Assembly (NCBI GenBank): GCA_030632465.1
Contig: DAOVUR010000075.1
Location: forward strand, 1 to 8,334
DNA from: a bacterium
GTDB lineage: Bacteria > Verrucomicrobiota > Kiritimatiellia > UBA8416 > CAMZLY01
DNA: 8,334 nt
Reading direction: 5' to 3'
Under the pieces are notes generated by a model, which saw only the letters and a list, made by a program, of their open reading frames with translations, made no database searches and was not told the DNA's origin. Positions within the stretch are counted from its first letter, which is position 1, and each line of letters opens with the position of its first letter. The position numbers and the translations under genes were made by a program. Positions 1 through 5,822 of the stretch are shown one piece after another.

Positions 1-38
1 GCCGAAGGGCCGGTTAATTTAACACGGGGCATTTCGGC
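1..38. repeat. Inverted repeat downstream of glnS, possible terminator cut by window edge
   Basis: GCCGAA at 1-6 is the exact reverse complement of TTCGGC at 33-38. A second inverted repeat, GTTAA-T-TTAAC, is nested at 13-23. The element lies 27 bp past the glnS stop codon, where a transcription terminator would be expected. The 26-nt loop is long, and any U tract on the minus strand would fall before position 1, so the function cannot be judged here. Confidence 0.25.
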
Positions 39-64
39 TTTGCACACTATTAGCTATGCGTTAT

Positions 65-1759
65 TTATCCTTTTTTCTTGCCCCATGAGTCACGTAGAGT
101 GACTGTACGGTTGAAGACTGGATTACCTTGGGTTGAGTCTACTGTATCGATACAGAAGTAGCCTATACGTTCAAACTGATAGCGTGCACAAAGTTCTGCA
201 TCTGCAAGGCTAGGTTCAACAAAGGCGGTAATAGTTTTTAATGATTCTTTGTTAAGATGATCTTTGAAGTCTTCACCCTCGGCTAAAGCGCTCATATCTT
301 CTTTAGAGAATAGTCGATCGTAAAGATTTACCTTCACTTCGAGCGCATGTGCAACAGATACCCAGTGGATGGTGCCTTTTACTTTACGGCCGTCAGGTGT
401 GGATGCGCCTCGTGATTCAGGATCAAATGTACAGTGAATTTCCGTCACTTCACCGGTAGCTTCATCTTTTATGGCGTGAGTACATGTGATATAGCATGCG
501 TTACGTAGCCGTACTTCTCGACCTTCAGGGCTTAGTCGGAAAAACTTTTTAACAGGTTCTTCCATGAAGTCTGCCCGTTCGATATATATTTCTCTCGAAA
601 ACGGAACCATACGAGTGCCAGCGTCAGGATTGTTAGGGTTGTTAAGTGCTTCAAATTCTTCGCTCTCATTTTCAGGATAGTTGTCGATAATAACTTTAAG
701 TGGATCTACGACACCCATAACACGAGCTGATGTTTTGTTGAGGTCTTCACGAAGGCAATGCTCTAGTAGTGCTACATCGGTTAGACTTTGTACTTTAGTA
801 ATCCCTATTTTGTCACAGAATGCGCGAATGGCTTCTGGCGTGTAACCGCGACGACGCAGCCCCTTGATTGTAGGGATACGTGGGTCATCCCAGCCGCTTA
901 GGCTATTATCTTCAACTAGCTCTCTAAACATACGTTTACTCATTACTGTGTAGGATAGATTTAATGGTGCAAACTCTATCTGGCGCGAGCGGTATATATC
1001 AAGCTGTTCAAGAATCCAGTCGTAGAGTGGGCGATGTACTTCGAATTCTAAAGTACATAGTGAGTGGGTAATCTTTTCTATGGAATCTTCTATGCAGTGA
1101 GCAAAGTCGTAAGTGGGATATATGCACCATTTATCACCAGTGCGGTAGTGGTGACCATGTTTGATGCGATATAGTGCTGGGTCGCGCATGTGCAGGTTGG
1201 GGGATGTCATATCTATTTTTGCACGTAGAACATATTGTCCGTCAGGATATTTGTCATCACGCATGCCTTTAAAGAGCTCCAGGTTTTCTTCAATAGAACG
1301 GTTTCTGAAGGGGCTTTCCTTGCCTGGTCGTGTTGGTACTCCGCGGCATTCTCTAAATTCATCAGGGGTCAGGTCACAAATATATGCTTTACCGCTTTCT
1401 ATGAGCTGTACGGCATAGTTATACATCTGTTCAAAGTAATCAGATGCATTATATAGGTGTTCGCCCCAATCAAAGCCAAGCCAGTGAATATCATCTTTAA
1501 TCGCATCGGCATATTCGACGCTCTCTTTGTCTGGGTTGGTGTCATCAAAGCGTAGGTGACATTCGGCATTATTCTCCTTGGCAATACCGAAGTCTAGGCA
1601 GATGGCTTTAGCATGTCCGATATGTAGATATCCGTTTGGTTCGGGTGGGAAACGTGTAGCTATATGTTTGTCATGTTTTCCGCTGGCGATATCTTCTGCA
1701 ACAATGGAGCGAATAAAATCTAGTGGTGTGGCTTCTGTGTTTGTATCTTCTTTAGTCAT
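65..1759 (-). CDS. glnS: Glutaminyl-tRNA synthetase
   Basis: This is a class I aminoacyl-tRNA synthetase that charges tRNA-Gln with glutamine in the cytoplasm. The 564-aa product is close to the E. coli enzyme in length. It shows the GlnRS-specific signature FPPEPNGYLHIGHAKA around residues 37-52, with HIGH at 46-49. It also has RFDDTNP near 70-76, the segment GDKWCIYPTYDFAHCIED, and a KMSKS-loop variant VMSKR at 272-276. Residues 290-310 (GWDDPRIPTIKGLRRRGYT) and the C-terminal beta-barrel anticodon-binding region follow the family throughout. The start ATG (1757-1759) overlaps the gltX stop by one base (TAATG). No strong Shine-Dalgarno precedes it, so translation probably depends on ribosomes finishing gltX. 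Direct GlnRS is found in only some bacteria; others amidate Glu-tRNA-Gln. The identification is very secure. Confidence 0.98.
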   Translation of the reverse strand: MTKEDTNTEATPLDFIRSIVAEDIASGKHDKHIATRFPPEPNGYLHIGHAKAICLDFGIAKENNAECHLRFDDTNPDKESVEYADAIKDDIHWLGFDWGEHLYNASDYFEQMYNYAVQLIESGKAYICDLTPDEFRECRGVPTRPGKESPFRNRSIEENLELFKGMRDDKYPDGQYVLRAKIDMTSPNLHMRDPALYRIKHGHHYRTGDKWCIYPTYDFAHCIEDSIEKITHSLCTLEFEVHRPLYDWILEQLDIYRSRQIEFAPLNLSYTVMSKRMFRELVEDNSLSGWDDPRIPTIKGLRRRGYTPEAIRAFCDKIGITKVQSLTDVALLEHCLREDLNKTSARVMGVVDPLKVIIDNYPENESEEFEALNNPNNPDAGTRMVPFSREIYIERADFMEEPVKKFFRLSPEGREVRLRNACYITCTHAIKDEATGEVTEIHCTFDPESRGASTPDGRKVKGTIHWVSVAHALEVKVNLYDRLFSKEDMSALAEGEDFKDHLNKESLKTITAFVEPSLADAELCARYQFERIGYFCIDTVDSTQGNPVFNRTVTLRDSWGKKKG

Positions 1760-3273
1760 TATGATCTGTTTCCGTAAAGCGAGTTGTACTCTTTCTGAAG
1801 TTTCTTTAATTTTTTGCCTGACAGAACTGTTCCGTCAGTGGCTAAGTTTTCGAGGGCATAATGGATGCGACGCAAGACTAGGTCGCGTCCTAAAAGCATC
1901 ATGCTGTTGAAAAGTGGTAGTGAGACTTTCTTGCCAGTTATAGCAACGAAGAACATTGCTAGTAACTTTTTGGTCTTAATATCTTCTTTTTCACTGATGT
2001 TGCCGATTGTTTCCTGGATTGTGTCACCATGCCAGTTGACGATCTTTTCAAGTTCCCATTGTGATATCTTTAAGAGCCTAGTAGCACGCTCTGCATCAAT
2101 TTGATTGTTGAGAAGTTCTTCTGTGGCATATTCCAGTTTGTCAGTGAATAGGAATGTTGCCATAGGCATGAGATCTGCAAGTGTTTTTAGGCGCGGTTGC
2201 GCAAGCGGAATGACCTCTTTCCACATATCGTCATTAAGGTTCCAGGTCTTTAGTTCACCTAAAAGGCTATCTGGTGTTAGTTCTCTTAGATACTGTCCAT
2301 TAAAGTTCGCCAGTTTTTGTAAGTCAAAGATCGGTCCACCCAGGCTGATGCGGTCTATATCGAAGCTTTCGATAAACTGATCAAGAGAGAATATCTCTGA
2401 ACCATCAGGCATGCTGTAGCCCATAAGTCCCAAGTAGTTTAGTACTGCTTGTGGCAGATAGCCTGCACGCTGGTAGTAAAGGATGCTTGTTGGATTCTTT
2501 CGTTTGGATAATTTTGATTGGTCGGGATTACGCAAGAGTGGTAGATGTACGAATTCTGGTCTATCCCAGCCGAAGTGTTGGTATAGCAGTACATGTTTTG
2601 GTGTCGAATTAATCCACTCTTCGCCACGTATTACATGTGATATCTCCATAAGATGGTCATCCACAACATTTGCTAGGTGATAGGTGGGGAAGCCATCAGA
2701 CTTCATTAAAACTTGTTGGTCAACCTGAGTCCACGGTATAGAGATTTCGCCACGTAGTCGGTCATTGAATACGCAGTCGCCAGATTCTGGTACACGCATG
2801 CGAATCACGTATGATTCGCCATTATCAATACGTTTCTGAGCGTCTTCTTTTGATAGAGTTGAGCAGAGTCCGTCATAGCCAACCATCTCTTTTGCTGCAA
2901 GTTGTTCTTTACGAAGTTCGGTAAGTCGTTCCGAGCTACAGAAACATGGGTATGCTTTATCATTCTCAACAAGCATATTGCAGTGTTTACGATAGATATC
3001 TGTTCGTTCGCTTTGACGATAAGGTCCTTTTGGACCACCTGCTGCTGGGCTTTCATCTGCATTGATACCTACCCATTTTAGCGCGTCAAATATTTCTGTT
3101 TCTGATTCAGAGGTTGATCTTGTTTGATCGGTATCTTCAATTCTGAGAATAAACTCTCCATCATGTTTTTTTGCAAAAGCATAGTTAAAGAGTGCTATAT
3201 AGGCAGTGCCAATATGTGGTGCACCAGTTGGTGATGGTGCTACACGAGTACGAACTGTTTTCTTATTAGTCAT
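1759..3273 (-). CDS. gltX: Glutamyl-tRNA synthetase
   Basis: This is a class I synthetase that charges tRNA-Glu. The 504-aa product begins with the family motif RVAPSPTGAPHIGT (HIGT at 20-23), followed by LRIEDTD at 43-49. Residues 110-137 carry C110, C112 and C137 in the place of the zinc-binding insertion of many bacterial GluRS enzymes. The GEEW motif is at 217-220, and the KMSKS loop reads KLSKRK at 254-259. The C-terminal third is the helical anticodon-binding cage. Length and order are normal. The ATG at 3271-3273 is preceded by AAGGA with 7-nt spacing, which supports the start. The stop overlaps the glnS start (TAATG), so the two genes form an operon. With a GlnRS present, this GluRS could be the discriminating type, but this cannot be shown from the sequence alone. 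Confidence 0.98.
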   Translation of the reverse strand: MTNKKTVRTRVAPSPTGAPHIGTAYIALFNYAFAKKHDGEFILRIEDTDQTRSTSESETEIFDALKWVGINADESPAAGGPKGPYRQSERTDIYRKHCNMLVENDKAYPCFCSSERLTELRKEQLAAKEMVGYDGLCSTLSKEDAQKRIDNGESYVIRMRVPESGDCVFNDRLRGEISIPWTQVDQQVLMKSDGFPTYHLANVVDDHLMEISHVIRGEEWINSTPKHVLLYQHFGWDRPEFVHLPLLRNPDQSKLSKRKNPTSILYYQRAGYLPQAVLNYLGLMGYSMPDGSEIFSLDQFIESFDIDRISLGGPIFDLQKLANFNGQYLRELTPDSLLGELKTWNLNDDMWKEVIPLAQPRLKTLADLMPMATFLFTDKLEYATEELLNNQIDAERATRLLKISQWELEKIVNWHGDTIQETIGNISEKEDIKTKKLLAMFFVAITGKKVSLPLFNSMMLLGRDLVLRRIHYALENLATDGTVLSGKKLKKLQKEYNSLYGNRS

Positions 3274-3280
3274 ATCAAAA

Positions 3281-3285
3281 TCCTT
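3281..3285 (-). promoter_or_regulatory. Ribosome binding site of gltX
   Basis: The minus strand reads AAGGA, then 7 nt, then the gltX ATG. It is preceded by an A-rich run. It fixes the gltX start and is the only clear ribosome binding site for the gltX-glnS pair. Confidence 0.75.
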
Positions 3286-3414
3286 TTTTCGAGTCAGTTA
3301 TGTAGAGTGCATTGGATTGGTAATAGTTGCAAGTCTAAAGAATGTGATTTCTATTGATTCTAAATGCGCATTGCTAGGATGCGACTATACTATACCGTTT
3401 TGGAGTGCTTTGTG

Positions 3415-3487
3415 TGTTGTGTGCTCTCCACTGTGTCCGGCGTAGCGTAGCGAAGACTGATCTCCTCTCCCTCTCCTGCACACAACA
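3415..3487. repeat. 10-bp inverted repeat enclosing a 53-bp island
   Basis: TGTTGTGTGC at 3415-3424 is the exact reverse complement of GCACACAACA at 3478-3487. The enclosed 53 bp include GCGTAGCGTAGCG and the homopyrimidine mirror repeat TCCTCTCCCTCTCCT at 3463-3477. The arms could be the ends of a small dispersed element or the stem of a transcript structure. Neither can be decided from a single copy. Confidence 0.45.
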
Positions 3488-3548
3488 TGCAATGCGCGTA
3501 GGCGATACGGCTTGCTCAGGCGAAGTAATTACTCTTTATTCTTGTTGT

Positions 3549-4166
3549 TTATTTCATCAATGACGCAATGTGCGGGCTGCCCCCGGACTGATTTGCCACT
3601 AATTTTCCTCCTGATTTGGACTGCAATAATAAATCAAATTGTTTACGCGTCTTAACAGGAATGACAAATAGAGCAATACCAATGGCATCATCAATAACGC
3701 AAAGCTCTAAACTATCAGCTTTTATCTCAAATTCGCATTTCAAGAAGGAATACATGGTGCCAGGAAACATTTGCCCAAAACTCAATTGAGAGTTAATACA
3801 GCGAAACCTATTATCCCCTATACACACAATATCGTCATCAAAATGTAACACTTGCTTTCTCCTGATATTACCTCCAGCAATTTGACATATCGTAAAAGTG
3901 TCTTGTGTGATGGTTATCACAACTTCAACTTCTTTATGGAGCAAGACTAAACTCATATCCAATATCGGATTCTTTAGGTATTCTTCTTTAAAACCGGAAC
4001 TATAACAATAGGTTTTCTGCATATTGTTATAGACGCCACTTGTTTTGTGCCTGAGAGGTCTTATGTTTTTCAAATATACAAAGGCAGGAAGTATAACGTT
4101 GAGTGCCAAAATCAAACTAATGGTCAAAAGGCATCCTCTGCTTGCGGTTATTTTTCCTTTAGTCAC
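3549..4166 (-). CDS. Unrecognised single-pass membrane protein, candidate immunity protein for the RHS-PLA2 toxin
   Basis: I do not recognise this family. The preferred start is GTG at 4164-4166, with GAGG 9 nt upstream, giving about 205 aa and an 8-bp overlap with the stop of the RHS-type gene. A GTG at 4179-4181 (AAGAGG, 6-nt spacing) or the ATG at 4185-4187 are alternatives. Residues about 11-32 (GCLLTISLILALNVILPAFV and onward) form one hydrophobic segment, either a membrane anchor or an uncleaved signal. Charges on both sides (K3, K5, R10; then K33, R36, R39, K41) leave the topology ambiguous. The remaining 165 or so residues look like a soluble, beta-rich domain with scattered cysteines. 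Immunity genes of RHS and other polymorphic toxins directly follow the toxin, so this position suggests protection against the phospholipase domain. That role is inferred from context only. Confidence 0.7.
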   Translation of the reverse strand: MTKGKITASRGCLLTISLILALNVILPAFVYLKNIRPLRHKTSGVYNNMQKTYCYSSGFKEEYLKNPILDMSLVLLHKEVEVVITITQDTFTICQIAGGNIRRKQVLHFDDDIVCIGDNRFRCINSQLSFGQMFPGTMYSFLKCEFEIKADSLELCVIDDAIGIALFVIPVKTRKQFDLLLQSKSGGKLVANQSGGSPHIASLMK

Positions 4167-5211
4167 AGCAACAATCCTCACAGGCATCCTCTTGCAAATT
4201 CGACCATGACTGATCACCAGCAATAATAGTATCTCCGAAAATTTGAACTGCGGCTAAGTATACTCCTGCCCAAAAATAACAGCTTGTCCTTTCGTTAGGA
4301 CTAGAAACGTTATCACATAAATCCTGAAGGTCCTGCCGAAATGCATCATCACAAGCGTTTTTAGTCGATCCACAAGTTAAGTAACAAGTATCATGTAGCA
4401 GGCATGGGGCTAAAAAACTAGTTCCTGAAACATTATTACCCATAGGAGATGAACACCGTCCGTCCCCTTTACTGAAATTGTCAACATTCTGCCTTTTGCC
4501 GGTCGTCGATCCTTCAGAGCACACGCAATCGCTGTCAGGAATTGGCTCAGGCGATGGACCTGGTCCAGGACCACCAGGTGCCCAGGGATCTGGTGGGCCA
4601 TAGCAAACTCCATTGTAGCACGGACCATTACCAGGACCACTCCCCATCCCAAGAACATCAATTAGGTTGGCAATGTTATTTTCAACAAACGAATAAACAT
4701 TCAATCCACCATCTTCTTCAATCGGATCCCGGTTGATCCAGCGGCCAAGATTAGTTGAGTAGTATCTATAGCCGTAATAGTTTCGGGCAGAACGCATCGT
4801 AGTCGCATGTGGAGACGTGAGAAGGCTCTGTGAGGTGGTGCGATTTATGTTGAAAGTGCGGAAAATGGCTGTGTTTGTTGATGTATGCCTGTTTGTTGCT
4901 GTAGGTTTGTGTTGGTGGTCGTAGTCGTACCGCAAGCTTCGCAAGCAGGCAGATGAATCGTAGGTTGCGCCTGTATCTGAGTATGTTGTTCTGTTTGTGG
5001 GTATGACCTGAGTTGCATCGTAACCATAGATTACATGTGTATGACCACAAGATGCGACAGGGGGTCGTAGTTGTACTGAACGGGTCATAGTCATGCCGCA
5101 AGCTTCGCAAGCAGGCAGATAAATCGTACCGCAAGCTTCGCAAGCAGGCAGATAAATTGTATGTGGTGTTTTAGTTGTATGGTTATTTTTCATGATTGCA
5201 CCATTATTCAT
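4159..5211 (-). CDS. Truncated RHS-type protein with C-terminal phospholipase A2 (group XII-like) toxin domain
   Basis: The 350-aa frame has three parts. Residues 1-140 are Thr/Tyr-rich, contain 33-bp repeat translations (IYLPACEACG twice, then SSACLRSLRYDYD) and only faint RHS-like text (IYGYDATQV). Residues 144-189 are the conserved RHS core end (YYGYRYY, GRWINRDPIEE, then LNVYSF), where polymorphic toxins switch to a variable tip. A Pro/Gly linker (190-226) leads to residues 229-350. There GDGRCSSP (249-256) fits a calcium loop and CLLHDTCYLTCGSTKNACDD (270-289) matches the phospholipase A2 helices. H273, D274, Y277 and D288 would correspond to His48, Asp49, Tyr52 and Asp99. The Cys spacing and the Q...AC...CC tail recall group XII PLA2. 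The expected activity is calcium-dependent phospholipid hydrolysis. The long RHS shell is missing, so it may be an orphan cassette or a decayed gene. No good Shine-Dalgarno precedes either ATG (5209-5211 or 5191-5193). Confidence 0.8.
   Translation of the reverse strand: MNNGAIMKNNHTTKTPHTIYLPACEACGTIYLPACEACGMTMTRSVQLRPPVASCGHTHVIYGYDATQVIPTNRTTYSDTGATYDSSACLRSLRYDYDHQHKPTATNRHTSTNTAIFRTFNINRTTSQSLLTSPHATTMRSARNYYGYRYYSTNLGRWINRDPIEEDGGLNVYSFVENNIANLIDVLGMGSGPGNGPCYNGVCYGPPDPWAPGGPGPGPSPEPIPDSDCVCSEGSTTGKRQNVDNFSKGDGRCSSPMGNNVSGTSFLAPCLLHDTCYLTCGSTKNACDDAFRQDLQDLCDNVSSPNERTSCYFWAGVYLAAVQIFGDTIIAGDQSWSNLQEDACEDCCCD
4930..4962 (-). repeat. 33-bp intragenic repeat, copy C
   Basis: This copy differs from copy B (5096-5128) at one of 33 positions. 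It lies 166 bp from copy B, which is not a multiple of three, so the RHS-type gene reads it in another frame, as SSACLRSLR rather than YLPACEACG. The minus strand of the unit is free of stop codons in all three frames. Copies B and C also share a similar left flank (TAGTCATG and TAGTCGTA). Confidence 0.85.
5096..5161 (-). repeat. Tandem pair of 33-bp intragenic repeats, copies B and A
   Basis: Two head-to-tail 33-bp units (5096-5128 and 5129-5161) differ at one position. The period is exactly 11 codons, so the pair adds TIYLPACEACG twice without shifting the frame. Each unit contains the 7-nt direct repeat GCTTGCG-AA-GCTTGCG on the minus strand. There is no spacer between units, unlike a CRISPR array. 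Confidence 0.85.
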
Positions 5212-5223
5212 GATGGTTGGAAT

Positions 5224-5487
5224 TTACAAAACGCCAGATGCATATTTATGAATTAAACTGCCTATTAATGTTTGATACCGCAGTCCTTCCCTTGCAGCAA
5301 GTAGCTTGATTGATTCTAGGTCATGTTCGGAAATTCTTATATTTATGTTTTTATTCTTTTTCATAGTCTTTTTTGCCGCTAAAATCATTGTATCTGATAC
5401 GGGGGTGCCATTTAGGTTGCCTTTTTCGTATGCATCAAGAATATCTTGTTCTTCAGCATCCAACTGATAATTATCATTATTAAGCAT
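5224..5487 (-). CDS. Ribbon-helix-helix antitoxin, BrnA/CopG-like
   Basis: The 87-aa product has an acidic N-terminal half (residues 1-30) that would wrap the toxin, and a C-terminal ribbon-helix-helix DNA-binding fold. The fold consists of the strand NINIRIS (47-53), helix A from EHDLESIKLLAAREG, and helix B from YQTLIGSLIHKYASG. Small proteins of this form act as antitoxins that neutralise the upstream-encoded toxin and repress their own promoter. The gene overlaps the toxin frame by 8 bp, and its ATG is preceded by AAGGAG with 6-nt spacing, a much stronger site than that of the toxin. This is consistent with antitoxin excess. Its stop is only 12 bp before the first ATG of the RHS-type gene. 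The RHH antitoxin call is secure; the exact family name is less so. Confidence 0.88.
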   Translation of the reverse strand: MLNNDNYQLDAEEQDILDAYEKGNLNGTPVSDTMILAAKKTMKKNKNINIRISEHDLESIKLLAAREGLRYQTLIGSLIHKYASGVL

Positions 5488-5755
5488 TGTTATCTCCTTG
5501 ATTCTCTTTATTGGCTTTCCTGCTTGGTATTATTGTTTTCAAGAAATAGTCTTTACCGTCGCGGACATAAGGTACCAAATAGGCATAGTCTCTAATAATT
5601 ACAGTTATTACTCTTTGATTAGGATATTTGTTTGTGTTCCAGTGTGGTACATCCGATACACCGTATCCATCGCTTATTGCCTGTACCACCTCGTTAAAAG
5701 TAATATCGCGTGTATTTAAAAGAATCTTATTTTTATCACTATTCCACTTAAACAT
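5480..5755 (-). CDS. BrnT-like type II toxin
   Basis: The 91-aa protein begins MFKWNSDKNKILLNTRDITF, which matches the 'F-W-x-x-x-K' opening of BrnT-like toxins. The central strand region (YPNQRVITVIIRDYAYLVPY) and the closing FLKTIIPSRKANKEN correspond to the conserved 'I-S-A-R-K-A' ending of that RelE-fold family. BrnT toxins act as ribonucleases that arrest growth when unbound; whether this one does is inference. The order, toxin first and RHH antitoxin second with overlapping ends, is that of brnTA loci. The ATG lies very close to the predicted promoter and has no convincing Shine-Dalgarno, so toxin translation is probably weak or leaderless. It may belong to a neighbouring family rather than BrnT itself. 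Confidence 0.82.
   Translation of the reverse strand: MFKWNSDKNKILLNTRDITFNEVVQAISDGYGVSDVPHWNTNKYPNQRVITVIIRDYAYLVPYVRDGKDYFLKTIIPSRKANKENQGDNNA
5494..5499 (-). promoter_or_regulatory. Strong ribosome binding site of the antitoxin
   Basis: The minus strand reads AAGGAG, then 6 nt, then the antitoxin ATG at 5485-5487. It lies inside the last codons of the toxin gene and decides the antitoxin start. Confidence 0.8.
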
Positions 5756-5761
5756 AAGAAT

Positions 5762-5790
5762 AAACTACCGTTATGTATACACTTTGTCAA
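5762..5790 (-). promoter_or_regulatory. Candidate promoter and operator of the toxin-antitoxin operon
   Basis: On the minus strand a perfect TTGACA (5785-5790) is followed 17 bp later by TAGTTT (5762-5767), which keeps T1, A2 and T6 of the -10 consensus. The 8-bp palindrome TGTATACA (5774-5781) sits in the spacer. Palindromes of this kind are typical binding sites for ribbon-helix-helix antitoxins, so it is a plausible autorepression operator. The predicted transcription start would fall at or next to the toxin ATG. Confidence 0.45.
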
Positions 5791-5822
5791 TTCTGTTTTG
5801 TTGCTTGCTGTTTTCACATTAA

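Larger units (their letters stand above)
3274..3548. other. Intergenic region upstream of gltX with a GC-richer island
   Basis: There is no convincing gene in these 275 bases on either strand. The 3290-3410 half is AT-rich and must hold the gltX promoter. On the minus strand, two overlapping TATAGT hexamers (3384-3394) could be -10 boxes, but no good -35 box was found, so this is weak. The 3424-3530 half is visibly richer in GC. It contains the iterated GCGTAGCGTAGCG (3440-3452), a 15-nt homopyrimidine mirror repeat (3463-3477) and a perfect 10-bp palindrome AGTAATTACT (3524-3533). The palindrome lies 15 bp after the stop of the upstream minus-strand gene. It looks like a dispersed intergenic repeat. 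A terminator for the upstream cassette is not obvious, and no tRNA-like fold was seen. Confidence 0.4.

Noticed and set aside
1161..1910. Plus-strand open frames opposite glnS and the end of gltX
   Set aside because: They are antisense shadows of well-conserved synthetase genes, with no family resemblance of their own.
3424..3540. tRNA or riboswitch in the intergenic region upstream of gltX
   Set aside because: No cloverleaf, T-arm GTTCRAA or recognisable aptamer motif was found; only short repeats are visible.
4188..4223. Upstream ATG (4221-4223) as the start of the candidate immunity gene
   Set aside because: It would overlap the toxin gene by 65 bp and add a polar stretch without a ribosome site. 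Starts at 4187, 4181 or 4166 fit the membrane segment and Shine-Dalgarno spacing better.
4766..5143. Separate 125-aa minus-strand protein reading the repeats as SACLRSLR
   Set aside because: It overlaps the RHS-type gene in another frame and shows no domain. Its HDYDPF text is more likely a remnant of RHS sequence after a frameshift or repeat insertion.
4930..5161. CRISPR array suggested by three near-identical 33-bp repeats
   Set aside because: Two units are directly tandem without a spacer, the third is 133 bp away, and the units lie inside a coding frame. There are no cas genes.
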